Notes under the pieces: model-generated
The model's input: only the letters and a program-made list of their open reading frames with translations
What the model was told of the DNA's origin: nothing
The model's database searches: none
Made by a program: the position numbers and the translations under genes
Shown here: positions 47,448 to 61,280 of the stretch, in pieces
How positions within the stretch are numbered: the first letter of the stretch is position 1
Layout of the letters: each line of letters begins with the position of its first letter
Assembly (NCBI GenBank): GCA_013396915.1
Contig: VWZL01004631.1
Span: forward strand, 64,738 to 128,737
Length of the DNA: 64,000 nucleotides
DNA from: Stercorarius parasiticus
Taxonomy: Eukaryota; Chordata; Aves; Charadriiformes; Stercorariidae
Direction: 5' to 3'

Positions 47448-49179
47448 CGCTGTCGTCATTTGTTAGTTGCTCTGTTACCAGGCACAGTGATCTACAGTTA
47501 CGACCTCTAGGCTTGCTTATTGAATCTAGATATATTTAGGGACAAATTCACCAGTTCTGAAAAATCTGCAACTGGTACAGACACCATCAGCCCACCTTAG
47601 CAACCGGAGTTGTTGGAGAACATCCCCACAGTACTCTGCTTTTGTCACTGTCTCTCTGTGGAACTGAACTCAAGTCTCAATCCTGACATTCAATACGCTC
47701 ACAGGATGGATCCATGATTCCACTGAATGAGACAATCTCTTGTAACACCGAACTACGCCCGTCTCTGAGGATCTGCCGTAGGATCAGTCAGCAACAAAGA
47801 TGAAGCTTGCAAAACTCCAACGACAGTTGTCTCAGAGGCTGGTGCAAGAGTAAAATTAACTTTTGCAAGAGAGGAAAGTAACAACAATACCATGCCACTT
47901 TCCCAACAAACAGCAACATTTATTTATTCAGTTTTAATTAATAATAGAAATAAGCATACCCAGACCTTTGTGAGATAATGGATGGGGCAGCTAAAAAAGG
48001 AAGCGAGACTTGTATATTCTTTCTTAAACCCTAAAAAGGCATAAGGCATGCAGACGCTATTTTAACAAGAGAGTGAAACCTAAAAACCTAGAGAGCTATT
48101 CTGCTTGAGTTTCCTCCAAACTCATATCATTGCCATACAGATCCAATTATCTATTACAAATTAATTCTTCTAGTCCTTCCAGCATATTTTTTTATCCCTT
48201 TGTCTCTGTCAGAACGCTGCTGTCACTACTTGCAAAGAAAACCAACGGAGGAGGTATTTCCCCATTGCCTAGTGATGCAAACAAATAATCTAGCTTTTCT
48301 ACACTCTCCTGCTCATCAAGCTGAACTGGGTTTGACAACTGGAATGCATTAATTAAACCCTTGCACATTTAAGGGGAAAAGAGTCACTCTGCCAAATAAA
48401 ATGGGACAATAATGAGGACAGCATTGGAGCATCTCTACTGAAAAGTTGCCACATTTCTAGACATATATTCATTCACCCACTCATCCCTTCCCCCCTCCCC
48501 CAGGATCACCAGTTTGGTATGAAGTTCAGAAACAAGTATAACAGCAAGCTGCAGAGGTGATAAGTGGGTGCTGAGTGTATTTTTTAATTTCCCTTATTAA
48601 CGACATGAAGAATTGGCTGTTTTTAAAAAAATCATATATTATTTTCTCCCATGATTCTTATGAAGGGAAATGATAAGACTAAGCAAGAGGTCCACCCTTT
48701 GACATGCAAACACTCGGAACCAAGGCCATTTTGATCTGCTCAGGATCACATGTGGGATCTCAACAACCCTCTTCTGGGTTTTACAAATCAATTTCATTAT
48801 GGAGTGCCCCTTAGTTTTGTAGAGTAGAATGGAACTGGGGAAAACACTGCTTGAAGGCTTGGCTTCTACAACAAATGGATCTTGGTGCACGGCAGGAGGA
48901 GAGGGAATACCCAAAACTCCCTTTCCTCCTTTCTAGCCCATGTCAGGACAGAAGTTTGCAGTTGCAATCTAGGCAAGCATAGCTGCGGCAACAACAGTGC
49001 TGGTGGCAGACGGTCACCTGGAGTGATCGGTGCCCTTGTCAGCTAGCCATAGAGAAAAGGTCCTGTCACCATATCCTCTAACAGCATTGCGTGGCAGTGG
49101 TTTCCAAGGATAGCCTGAAAGGGAGAGCAACACACCAAACACTTGGAAACAACTAATTGCTTGAGAGAGACTGTAAACT
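47440..49179. other. Intron, nothing recognised
   Basis: No supported gene. 47539-47590 has a weak resemblance to the sauropsid repeats (AGGGACAAATTCACCAG). A pyrimidine tract with CAG at 48484-48503 looks like a plus-strand acceptor but has no exon behind it. Confidence 0.5.
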
Positions 49180-49695
49180 TAATAAGTAGGCCACACAGAT
49201 CACATCTTTACCACCAACATGTTGAACCGTTTATAAGAAAGTTTTGTAATTCTGCATAATTATGTCTCTTAATAATGTAGATTTGAAGACTACAGAGCCA
49301 TGGCACTTAAGGTTGATGCTATTTTAATTACATAGAAAAGACATAATTTGGGAAGAAGCCTTGCAGTTTATTACATTTACTTCTGTCAAATAACTTATAA
49401 TTGTGTGCCAATGTGCCTGAGAAAGGTATTGTGGGTTTTTTGCCTTTTTTAAACAGCTTATGCCACTCAAAAAGGATTACTTCCTTTGTAAGTTGCTGTT
49501 TCAACTGAAGGGTACCAATTAATTAAGCCATTTACATAAAACTGTCTTGGATCAGCTACCTACAAAGATAAAGGCTGAAATCTACCTTCTAATTGAACAA
49601 ATAAAGTTTTAAGAATAAATATATGTTGGTAATTATCTGTAATAATACAAATTAGGAAGTTTAGCTGATAAAATGAATGTGTCAGAAATTAAGAC
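49180..49695. promoter_or_regulatory. Candidate conserved non-coding element
   Basis: About 500 repeat-free bases dense in A/T-rich words: TGCATAATTATGTCTC, TTTTAATTACATAG, TATAATTGTGTGCC, CCAATTAATTAAGCC, TCTAATTGAAC and GGTAATTATC. This density of TAATTA-type homeodomain cores is uncommon in neutral intron. Inference from composition. Confidence 0.35.
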
Positions 49696-50969
49696 TAAAT
49701 TCTTATCATCCAAAGTGAATAAGGAACAGTCTATCCAAAAAACATTCTTCTAATTTATCTTTCATTTATTGTCACATTACATATCCTTGTATCATTTGAT
49801 GTCTTGCCGTATCACATGATCCAAACAGAAGAGGTGGGGTGTCTGTATTTCAAGGGATGTGCTTATTCGGACTAGATTTCTTTTTTTTTTTTTGGTTTGG
49901 GGTTGGACAGGAGAGAAAAGAAAAACCTCTATTTTTCACAAATAGTCATTATACACAGCAGGGAATGACAAATGACATCATTTAGCAAAATAACCTGGGG
50001 TACTTTAACACACACAATCAAAAGTAAGCTGTTTATTTATCTAACCAACTGTATGCAATTGATCTGAGTTCATAGTACACTAATATATCAAGTAAAATAA
50101 CATATGCATGTCTTTTGTTGCAATAGTTTTAGCAGAAGAAACACAGCTTAGAGCTAAATCATGGCCTCTTTAGCACTTAACTACAATCTATATTTTTTCC
50201 TCTATGCTTAAAAGAGGGCATTGTACAAAAACTTCTTACGCCAGTGGAGAAAGAGATCTACACGGGAGATTTGCATTGCTGCAGCTACAGCAGCACAGAC
50301 GGACAGACCCCATGAAAAATAATTTTTATGTTCAACCTCTAGCACAGAAGGTGGTTTCTCATCCTCCACCTGTGTGGTGGTTCGGCTGATTAATGGTCTG
50401 ACTGTGACAGCTGTTACACATGCAAAACTTGCACTGAAGTGAGTAGTGGGGTTTTTTTATCTGCATAATGACTCGAGGACACAATTCCGAGTGATATCAC
50501 ATGTTCTGAGTCAGGTCTCTTCCTCTCCTAATTATTGCATTCTTTGCTAATGGATGGGATACATTTTCTTCCAATATATCCCAACCAACTGTTTTTGCCA
50601 CACATAAATCAAGCTTACAATACTAAAAATTTAATCTAGAGAGGTTTTGTATTAAAGCTTGCTATATCTGTCTCCAGGCAGAGATTCAGGATCTCAGAAG
50701 CAGCTGAGGTTGTGCATTACACATGTTGTGCCTGCACTTACCAAACCAGATCTTTAAGACGTATGAAAACATTTATGTATGCAACTTGGAGTACTCAGTG
50801 GGAGTATGCATCTACATCACAATAAGCACAATGGTAAGTATTCACAAGATCAGGGCTCAAATCAGCAAGAGATTTCACACTGCAAACATCCCAATCTCAG
50901 TTCTTACTACTGAACAATAATGGGATGTTCAGCCAGCATTACTGGGTTTCTACATCTGGAAACAGAGCT
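49696..50969. other. Intron, T13 tract only
   Basis: No supported gene. T13 at 49881-49893 is followed by a G/T-rich GGTTTGGGGTTGG. Otherwise A/T-rich intron. Confidence 0.5.
49881..49893. repeat. T13 homopolymer
   Basis: Thirteen T residues. Simple sequence. Confidence 0.9.
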
Positions 50970-50973
50970 GAGA

Positions 50974-51050
50974 AGGTTAGCTCTTCAGGGCAGAGGACAG
51001 CCCTACTCCTAGGTTTATGCAGAGCCTCCAGGCTGTGGGCTGCCCCTAAA
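50974..51050 (+). repeat. L2-like tail fragment
   Basis: GTTAGCTCTTCAGGGCAGAG, GACAGCCCTACTCC and GTTTATGCAGAGCCTCCAG parallel the common LINE tail phrase TAAGCTCTTTGGGGCAGGGA, CTGTCTC, GTTTGTACAGCGCCTAGC. Short and diverged. Confidence 0.45.
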
Positions 51051-54000
51051 AAATGCAAACAAACAAATACCTCCAAATAATCATTTAATACTACGTCTGC
51101 TGTCTGATCCTTGACTGCAGTACCTCAAAACTTTTGTAAAATCACCTGAACTGAGTTACTGAACGAAACAAAATTGTCTTTTTACTTTAACTATACAGCA
51201 AACTTGCTCCCTGTGTACAATTCCACCCTCTCGAAGTCCACAGCTGAGTTGCTGTTGTTGGACTTCACTAGTTCAGTGCTGGATTTGCACCTTCTTGGTG
51301 GACCAAGCTGGACCCGCAAGATGCAAACCTGGTGCCCAAGTCCTCTCCTCACGAACCGAAGGGATTTCCCACTGGGAAAAACCACTGGAGGCAGCTGTGA
51401 GGGATGGCACCGAGCCTGGGCGAGGAACCTGTGTGCTCGTGTTGTGCATGGAGGGCGCAGGCTGTGATAATTAGGGAGGAGAGGCCAATGCTGCAATAGC
51501 CTGAGACAAGATGAGCCGCCAACATCAACGGGTCTCACGTCAGAGGAGCCCAGTGTGTTAGTGATCAGGAACTAGTAACAGAGCCACTGGCTCCGCATCA
51601 ACTCTAATACTAAATCACTTTCAGGAGCTTTCGGGTACTGTTTTAGTGATTTCTTCAGCTCCAGTCTAAATATAACACTAGGTAAATGTGACAGGCATTT
51701 ACCAAGGCATTTTACAGTCAAAATAGGGTCTCTCTTGCCCTATTTTTATACTTATTTCAAGGAAACATCGCAAAAAAGGATATAACAATAGACAGAACTG
51801 CACACCTAACATCATAAACAAAAATCAAATACCTTTAGAGATATACCTTTGCACAAGCATGCACACACATAAACCAAAGCATAAATACGCAGATGTAAGT
51901 GCACAACAGAAGATATTATCCACGAACATACATAATGGTTAAGAGAATGTGTCACTTCTTGATCCAAATCTTTAGCAGTAGTCTAAAATTATCCGTAAAA
52001 GATGATGTACAAATCTAAAACAATACAAGGGAAAAGTTGTTTTCTTCTGTGTGTTTACCTTTCAAACAGGTGTTTCAGAAAACCCCTTTACATTTTATAA
52101 CTTCTCTCAAAATTGAAAGAAAGTGTCACCCAGGTAGGTTTACTGATACCTGGCCTAACAAATATTATGTAGCCGCTGCCCCTATGAGGGTGCACTGCCA
52201 TCTACTAGAAAGCAATGCTTTCATTTTACGTTCAGCAGGTAAGGCGTGATGAGTACAGTCACTGCAATGGGAACCCATGAATGCATTGTGTGCAGTCATT
52301 TCATGACAATGGAAATGGATAGCATATAAATACCATTCACCACATTACAAATAACACAACACACTCAACACCATCCTCCCACACTTCTCAGTCCACCCTG
52401 GATCACAGTCACTGGTGCTAACATGATTAATAAAACACAATTGGGTACATAAGGATCTGGTTTTACTTTCACCAAGAAGCTCATCTTTCCTCCTTTGCCT
52501 ACGGCTCTTTCATTGTTCTTCAGCTCTGGTTCTAGAAGATGGCACCACTTTGCAAAATGCTTAGGGATGCTTCATGTATGGAAGATGCCATGCTGAATAA
52601 ACCTCTACATTGCTTCACTGGTTATGTGTCAAAAGTGAAATTTCTTCTGCCACTAACAGCAAGTGTCTTCTGGAAGAGACAATCTTATCCTGAGGAGTTA
52701 TTCAAAGAGTAGATGCTGTCTGTGTTTAAGAAGAAGGTAGCAGAAAATCCAAAATGTTCTCCTTTGCAGGTGTATAGTAATTTCTAATCTCAAGATTGAT
52801 TTGAACAAGAGAAAAGAAAAGAACTCTACCAAAGCTGCATTTTTTACAGTTGAGGTTTTAACTTTACACCAAAAAGTTAAGACCACTGCTGCACATATGT
52901 AAGGCTGCATCTACAGAATGCCAGAAGCTGGCCATCAGTAAACAATTCAATTTTAAGAAAATGTCCATTTTTGCAGCTCCTGGGTTATTATCTAGAAGTA
53001 TGAGCTACAGGAAGGAGATGGTCTTATGAAAGAAAGATCGTTAGCTCTGAATTGTACATCCCATTGACTGCTGCTTTTTTCTGTGATGCAACAACCTTTG
53101 GCATACATACATACTTGAAACTATGTCACACTCACCTCCTTTAGTTTTCTGGCTGATGTACCTGAAAGTTGGCTTCATTTGTACTCATGGAACAGGTGGA
53201 CAGTAGTTAAAAAGTTGCCCCCCTGCCTTTACATAAAAATGAGTTTCAGAAAGCGATACTAGAAAAAAAATTATAATTCAGTTTCTGCTTCTGTTTTGCC
53301 CCAGATGACTTAGACATTACCTCATTGACAAGGATCAGAAAGAAACCACTGTTTCAACTTGCCAAGCCCGTGGCTAGAAGTGCCATTCTCAGTCTGTTCT
53401 TAAGTAACGATCCCTAAGTAAGAGGCTAAATAACTAATTACTAATCCCTTGAACTGTCTAGGCTATAGATGGCACCATCATACACTATTTATTTATTTGG
53501 ATGAAATTCTGTATCAAAATATTTCAGCAGGATTACAGTGACCTGGCAAGATACTACAGGGATGGATGACTTAGGCCACAGATCAGACAGATATTCTTAG
53601 CAAGTGTATAACTCTCAAAATGTTAAAACATATGAAGCTACTTATCAAAAAGCAAAACATACTGCAGATTCCTTTTCTGATTTTTTTTAACTTTAGGAAC
53701 AGCATATAAAGAAACAATATTGAAAAGTCTTAATTTTTCATCAGCTAATTATTCCTATATTTTATCCTCTGCAGATGCCAAAGATAAAATAGAAACATAA
53801 TTAAATGAAAAGCAAGGAGGAGATGTCCTGAACCCAAATGTGTCTAACATAACCTAGTTTTCAGAATCTAAACAAACCTCTCTTTAAACATTTCTTCTGC
53901 AGTGTGCCTCACTTGGAAGCATCTTCATTTCCATGTGAAAATCACAAAATTGAATCCCTGACACCAATGTGACTAAGACCTCAAGAGCTTTTCTCCCTTA

Positions 54001-57000
54001 AAATGTACAATCATTTCTCACTAGCTGACACTAGCTGTTGACCTGTGTGATTTGTTATCTTCGACATAAAGTACACAAAAAGCTTTAGAAATTCCACATA
54101 CAGGACCATCTGGTTAGTGTTACCCCATTTATTCCACTCTTTTTCCATTAAAAGTTTGAACCAGAAGTATACGAAACACTAATAATAAGTAGAATGTTCA
54201 ACAAATGTTAATGACTGACTATAACTTAGCACATTTTTCATTCTAAATTCCTCATGGAATCAATCCGTTTGTTTTTAGAAATCTTCACCGTTAGAGAATT
54301 TTTTCACTGGCCTGAAGAACCGATATTTTTCCTTTTCATAATACTTGCCAGTTATGTGTGTGCAGAATTCAAACACAGGGAGTTAAAATGGTATACTTTT
54401 TACTTCTCCATCCCTTACACATGCTTAAGTCCTGTGATAGGACTATGTCTCCATTGCTTAATATGTTGAATAGGGAAGGTATGTGCTGGCTTTCAAGTGC
54501 ATGGCAAACAATATTCTGTACAGAGGTGCACAGGGTCATTTTCTGAAGTTCAGACATGGCAATGAGTGGGAATCCATTTTCTCATCCTACAAAAGTTTTC
54601 AAGAGTTCAAAAATTTTCCAAGCCCATATCAGCTTGCAAACCAGTTGTTTTTATATGATAAACCAGAGAAGAAACGAGCACACACTCCAGAAAAGAGATC
54701 CAGAAAAGGTCAAGATCCAGTTCCCTAATTCAGACTGAAGACTCACATTTCATACATCAGCTGAATCTTCTATCTACTGACTCTTCCAGGGATGGTGTCT
54801 CTGTTTCTCTTCTTCTAATTATTCATTTCCAAATTCAAGTTATTCATAGCAGCAGACATTTGGATCCGTCCGCACAGCTCCCCTGGACGCAGCCACGTGA
54901 CTCTTTGGATGGATGAGAAAAGGGCAATGGACACTAGGTCTGTATATATCTTCTTGCTCCTTTTGACCAGAAACTGTCTTCATCAGCTGCATTAGGAAAG
55001 GGCACAACACCAGTGTTGCATGGTTGATTTTTTTGGGGTTCTAAAAAATCTTTGCCTATCTATGCTGAAGTGCTACTATGCTCATTTGTGCATGTAGGTA
55101 CATCAAACAGGATCCACAGGACTCAGGACTTTCCAGAAATAAGAACTGAAGATGGGGCATATAATGTCTCAAACCCACTGCTCCCACCGCACTGAAAGCC
55201 AGAACATTTCCCAGACACTGCTGAGGGGAAACTGATGTGTCCTAACTCAGCTTTTTATCCTAGCAGCTAGCAATTGCTTCTCAAGCTTTTGAGCTCCCCC
55301 CAGACTCTCCATTCCAGTCTGAAAAGAATAGTTGAGGCTCATGTCAGAAAGTGATGCTGCTTGGCGTATCAGCCAACACCTGGAGTATGGTGGCTATTGC
55401 AGGGCAAGTGAAGTTTTGAGAGCCCAGTTACCCTCCAATGCATTGTCAGGCTTCCAGGGACTGACTGAGTAAAGGACAGGCCTGGAGCTTGTGTGGCACT
55501 GCAATGCATTGAATAAAACGTATTTTAGATTGACTCCCTTGCATTTGATGTGCATAATGGAAATGTATATAACATACATTCAGGGGAGAAATATATTCTA
55601 GGGGCACACCCATGTTCATCACGTCAGTGAACATTTCATAATCTATTTTCCTATTTGCAACAAAACAAACAAGCGCTAGACTCCCAAACCAACCATAACC
55701 CCTTACTGAGTCTATATATGTAGCAACAGAAAAGTAGGAACGGGATGATGCATGGCTTGAGAAAATTTTAAGAAACTGAATCTCCTTTCAGATCATCTCA
55801 GGTTCATCCTTTCAAACACTATTATAAATTAAAGAGCTATAATGAATTTTGTCATGGGTGGGGGGTTTGGTTTGAAGCAACAATACTACATTTGATTCAA
55901 GAATAATCTATTGCAACCTATAATACCAGTGTGCCAGCTTTTTTAAATTAACTGACCACAGCTAGCAAACAGCTATTAACATGGTGACTGTGTGGGGATA
56001 CAAAGATATGCAGTGTCTGTGCTGCTGAACCACAAAGTATTTTTAAAAGAAGAAAAAATTAAAGAGGACGGCCTCCCCCTCCCCAACTGGTCACCGAGAC
56101 AATGAACTTATTCAATCTTTACAATCTTTTGTGCTTCTTTATAGGAATATTCCACCCATTTCCAAAATTATAGCTGGTGGCTGGCTTAATACAATTTGTG
56201 CACTAAACAAATGACAGTGTTCACAACACGGCTAAGCGTTATATTAAATCAGTGATTATTGCTGCCTTGTATATATGTCACACGTCAAAACCATCACACA
56301 GCTTTGCAATTGCCTGTGTAAGTATGTAGAGTAATAAGGCCACCCTGATATCAAAACATCCAAACACAGCTTACTATTCACTGTTCAATTCATCCATTCA
56401 GCGTCATTGACACCAGCCTTTTCTATTTCCCAACAAACTGCAGATGTGCCTTTTGTGCAGGAGGCAAAACCAAAAGACTTAAGGAATGACCTTCAACATA
56501 GCAATATGGATACAAGTTGGTAATGGCCACATGAGCAATAGTGCTGGCTGCGCTCTTCCCAAGAAGGATGGATGCACCAGTCCACTGCACTGGTCTCCAG
56601 TGGCACAGAGGACAGAAGTGACGAGGTCAAAGTAACTCCTGGGTCTCCAACCCAGGACAGAATTGTGCTGCTATTGCACTAATAGACCAGTTCAGATCAT
56701 CTGTTCTTGCCTTTCCATCAACAACAGACAGTTCATATAAGAATACCGTATATCCTCAGCATGGTAAGAAATTTTGGGGTTTTTTTTTTCAGGTTTTGAG
56801 GAATATGGTTGCCTAAGGACAGAGATGTGCTTTTCCGTAAGACTACCTGGTAGTAAACAGCCTTTTAAAAAAAACAATAATTTTTTTCAAAAGCAAATAA
56901 TGAAAACTGCACATCTGAGGACATAATGAAAACAGTGTTTTTAACAGACTGAGAAATACGTAAAGCTGAATTTTAATCATTATGACAAATCAACGAGTCC

Positions 57001-57419
57001 ATTCTTATAATAATTTTTAAAAATGCAAATGAAGAGACCACTGACTTTTTTTTTTTTAGGCAGGAAAGTATAATTTTGTCCTACTTCCTTATACTAAAGA
57101 ACAAGAAAATTCTTTTGGCTCAGGCAATACAGCTGTTCACCTCAAAGGTAGGTGCCAGGCTTAGAAAATTTCTAGTGATAATTCCTGAGTTTCAGAAAGC
57201 AACTGTGAGGAGTTGGTTATGATGGGGATGCATACAAAGCCATTGTTACAATGCACCTCTTACTTCTGCTTATTGAAAGAGCAGCTTTGGAAAAGCTTGA
57301 AGAATATTTTTGATACCGGCATTTTCTTTGCTCATCACTTTGACCATTGTTATTCCTCTTTGCTGTGGTTTCCCTTTTTCTGTTATATAAACATAATCTA
57401 CTTGCTTTTTCTTTCAAAG
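51051..57419. other. Intron, nothing firmly recognised
   Basis: No supported gene. 51180-51540 is GC-enriched and carries overlapping frames of 97 codons (plus) and 115 codons (minus) without domains. 56580-56650 (GGCACAGAGGACAGAAGTG, AACTCCTGGGTCTCC) faintly resembles a reversed MIR. The rest is ordinary A/T-rich intron. Confidence 0.5.
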
Positions 57420-57815
57420 CGTTCTCAGCCTAATCCCCTCCCAACCTATTCTCATTCATTTATTCCAGAGGGGAGAGCTCCCACCTCCAGTCAGCCCCTG
57501 ACAGTAGGCTCCATCACCCATTTGTTACCTTTTCAAGCAAGGATCTTTGTGCTTTCTCCCCTGCTGCCCCCATGCTTGGGTAGAGCTCCTTGTTCATGTC
57601 CACAAAGCTGCCTCGTTATCCTCCTTCAAATCCCCTCTCAAGCCTCCTCTTAACTCTGATGCCAGAAAAAAAGCTTGACAATGGCTGTGCTGCTGCAGTA
57701 TTGAGCCCACTACCTATGAAGCCGACCTTCTTATTCACTCCTCGTGCTTCGCCATCTGCTTATATCCACCTGTTGTCTCCTGTCGTTGGGCTTAAAAGTT
57801 ACCACAGGAGAAAGG
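57420..57815 (+). repeat. L2-like LINE 3' end
   Basis: C/T-rich text leads to TCCTTCAAATCCCCTCTCAA (peptide SSFKSPLKPPL, compare FKSLLKTHL of L2-type ORF2). It continues with GACAATGGCTGTGCTGCTG, GAGCCCACTACCTATGAAG, CTTCGCCATCTGC and TGTTGTCTCCTGTCGTTGG, all in the order of the recalled family 3' end. Stops and frame shifts show it is dead. It accounts for the second half of the 146-codon frame at 57213-57653. Confidence 0.65.
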
Positions 57816-57819
57816 GCTA

Positions 57820-57910
57820 AATCAGCTTGAATTACTCTGCATTTGCTGAGAATGCATATTCCTGTCAGCTGACAGGAGGCAACTTGTTAGCCTGAGAAAA
57901 TATCTTTATA
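57820..57910. promoter_or_regulatory. Candidate small element with a 16-bp perfect palindrome
   Basis: CCTGTCAGCTGACAGG (57861-57876) is a perfect palindrome. It combines a central CAGCTG E-box with facing CTGTCA/TGACAG half-sites of the TGIF/MEIS/PKNOX type, and is preceded by GAGAATGCATATT. It starts right after the L2-like fragment. Binding is inferred from sequence only. Confidence 0.35.
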
Positions 57911-59689
57911 TGCCTCAGCCATCTGGATGTAAATTCTCTGGAGGGGGCAACTCTTTGCTCTGTATTTGTACGCTGCCTAAGGGTCCTGGTCTTAGCTATT
58001 TCATAGCACAAAAACATTGCTGGATATATAATAAGGATTATGTTTGCTCTTCTAGACGCCTAGTTGTGTGTGTTACCAGAGCTTGGGAGCCTGAGTACAT
58101 GGACAGAAGACAGAAAGTTTACTAAACAGTTGAATGAAATATGGATCAGCCTCTCAAGAGTATTGAACATATGGCCCACATTTAAATATGACTAACACAC
58201 AGGCAAAATTCTGGTCTAATAAATATTTAGTAAGTTGGGTGATAGACATATACAGCTACAAACTACCTGGTTACCCATCCATTAATACAGTGACCAGGAG
58301 TGGGGGGGTTAAAAAAAGCTCAACTTTAAGAGCAACACCATCTATCTCTATGGGGTTGCTATTCCCACTCCCTCCTCTCCCACCACGTTGGACAAATAAT
58401 AGAGCAGCATCACACAGTCTAAACAGTTTCACAGGCAGGATTAAAACTTTTAGCCACAGGGAAATTATCTTATTTGCAAAGCTAGATTTTATTTTATAGA
58501 TGAAGTGGGTTTGGAGAGATGCTAACATAAGCGGGTTGGTGCTGCACACGACAGGGAAGAAGACTTCCTCTGAGTGGGGAAATCAAGTCTCAGAATTGTT
58601 CAAAGTATGGGAAAAACATCTTTGATTGAAACAATCAACCCAATTTGCAATTTGCCATTTAGTAAAAAAAAAAAAACAAAAAGTACTTTTACTCGTAAGT
58701 ATGCAGAATCCAAAAGCAAAACTCTCAACCTTTACCTTTGTGCTTGGTTATTGTCCGAGGGTGAGGCACGAATTGGTTCTTGGCTAAAAATCCCATTTAG
58801 GAAAGTGTGGGATCAGTTTCTTCCTTGTTTTTAAAAAACCCCAAATTTACAAGTGTGAAAAATCCAATGGAGGCTGCAGGGTAATGTTTTTCATTAACCG
58901 GAACGCACATTTTCAGAAGTAAAACTGCATGCTTTTTTCTGGCAATAATTAACAAATTATTGTATATCATTTTTTTAAAATTACTCCCCAGATAATGACT
59001 TTTCCATTTCTTTACACCAACAAATATTGCCAACCTGTTTGTTTTTAAGAACAAAGAGAGAAGTCCAAAGCCCATTGCTGCAAGCCATATTTCCAATCCC
59101 TATCTTCTGCACAGTTTTGAACTATAAAAAAGAAAATCTTTTTCTAAAACTTAATATAGAAAAATTAGCATGACCAAAACAGTTTCAAACCCCAATCTTC
59201 AAATGAAAGTGCAAAATGAGTTTGAAACCGCAAATGAAGTAACATTTGTTTTAGTAAACAGCAATTTGTACAGATAAGGTTATTTACACAAGAGCACACC
59301 ACGTTTTTTCCATCTGTATTATTTGACAAGATGGATCCAAAATTCAAGAAAAGTAAAATTGAATAAACAAGGGTATCTGTATATTCAAAAATCGATTTCT
59401 TTTATTACTCCACCTAATACTAAGTCAGCACAATGCAACTGCCATTTTAAGGAAGTCTTACAAAGTTTGAATGAGCAAGTGTACTTCATTACAGAAGATA
59501 AAAGTTTCTTCTTCCCTACAGTGAATACAGGTAATTTCAGAAGCTGTGGCTTATAATTATTCACTGCTGAAAGGCTTTTAAAAGGTCCATATTGAAAACA
59601 GTGACCCCCAGCTTCCCCTCAGAATGAATGGAGGTAAAAATTCTCATTTTGCTGGAATGCTGGTTGATAACTGTTAGGCAAAACATGCA
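57911..59689. other. Intron, nothing recognised
   Basis: No supported gene or repeat. An A12 run lies near 58663. The short open frames are unsupported. Confidence 0.5.
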
Positions 59690-59960
59690 TTTCTTCATTA
59701 CAGTGTGGTCTGCAGGTTCATTTAAATAACAATATCATCCAGCATAAAAGTCACAAAAGAATTATCTGGCAATTTCAATATGTTGAAATGTATTATTAGT
59801 GCTAACAATGGGCACCTCGAGTAAATAAATGGATGTCTTTTATTGGCAGCATTACTTCCGATTATTTAGCTTTATGGAATATCAAGCTTTATAATTCAAC
59901 GCCTTGGTCAAGAGTGTTTGCTTGTGTAACTTTTGAACTAGAATTGACTTTTTAAAATGT
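59690..59960. promoter_or_regulatory. Candidate conserved A/T-rich element
   Basis: Repeat-free block with TTCATTTAAATAACAATATC, AGAATTATCTGGCAATTTC, GTATTATTAGTGCTAACAAT, TTTTATTGGCAGC and CGATTATTTAGC. It has the word content of a conserved enhancer; untested. Confidence 0.3.
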
Positions 59961-61280
59961 CTCTCCAATTTCCTCTTCCTTTCCCCACTGTTCCCAAGAA
60001 AATAAAAAAAAAAAATACATTGCCCAAGCACAGGGAGCAGTATTTTGTCCTTTTGTAAGATATTTAAAGAGCCACCTTCATACTGTCATTATTTTTCAAG
60101 CAAAAATAAACCCCAAATATGGAAATAAAAATTTTTTTTTGGGTGAAAAGACACCAACCTAGTATTTATAAATTATATCAACAGTTTACAAAATGCCTCA
60201 ATCACCTTTTCTGGCCTGCAAATGCCACAGAAAAATTTAACATTTTAGAATCTTATTATTACAGGAATATCATATCTATCTCGAGAGATCCCAACCCAAT
60301 TCATTACCATAGAGATACAAATTACAGTACAAGTATACAGCCTCTGGGCTTGATACAGTGTCCAAAAACCACACAATGACTGCAAGCGCACTCTTAGAAA
60401 GCGTTCCCACCGCATGTCTTCAAATAGCTCCAGGAGGAGGAGCTGTGTTGGTTATCAGAGAACTCACTGCACTTGACTTTGCACGGTCTTTTCCCTCAGC
60501 TGCCTTTCAGATACACTGTCCTCCTCTGCTGTGCCAGCCCTTGGTCACTTCCCCTTTGGTTGACATTTCTGCCCCTACAGCAGAGCTGATGCCAGAGAAC
60601 GGTCGGCTTGGTGCAAAGCTGCTTATATCGCCAATAAAGGTTAAGTTTGATTTAAGCCTCTGGTCTTTGCACTGAAATGACTGAAGCACACCTCCCCACG
60701 TTCGATTTTGTCAGACCTGCTGTAGGGTTGGTAACCTCGGGCATGTGGATGGGATGGACAGCAAAGAGATGGTAATGTCTTATACACCACAGCTAGATTC
60801 CTTGGAGTACGTCTGTCAATATCCTGCATCTACTGAGTTTGTTAGTCACTTCTTCACATCCAAGATATCCACTTAAGAGGATAGCCAAAAATAAATCACC
60901 TCACATGAAAATGGCAGGTTCAGTTGAGCCTAAAGAAAAAACTTTTCCCAAAATACAATGAACACAACCAAGTTGTGCAGCATGACTTGGGCAAACATAT
61001 TTACACCATTAACAGAAAGACGATCCTATAAATGGATGGAGACTGCTGGGATATGCTGAATCAGACACCAGCTTTAAAATGCAGATATACTAAAATGATC
61101 CTTTCCTTTCTACCAGTGTAGCAGGAATGCAGTTTGTAATTCAGAAAGACACATCTGCAGGTAAAGAGAAATACAGTTCTGTTTAACATTAGCTATATTG
61201 CTTTCACGACAATACACGGCCTGGCACAGTATCAACCTCAAATGCTTGCAGAGTTTATAATGACTGACAAGATAGAAGTC
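59961..61280. other. Intron, nothing recognised
   Basis: No supported gene. The 105-codon plus frame at 60358-60675 has no domain or splice context. Confidence 0.5.

Noticed and set aside
48484..48503. Strong plus-strand splice-acceptor-like tract (CCCTTCCCCCCTCCCCCAG)
   Set aside because: Opposite strand to VTI1A, no open frame or donor follows.
56580..56650. Possible reversed MIR around GGCACAGAGGACAGAAGTG
   Set aside because: Only two short words match and their spacing is wrong.
56752..56772. CCTCAGCATGGTAAG as a possible VTI1A exon end
   Set aside because: On the minus strand no GT follows the AGG and upstream codons do not match.
57213..57653. 146-codon plus-strand frame with a hydrophobic segment
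   Set aside because: Its right half is an L2-like LINE fragment and its left half has no family resemblance.
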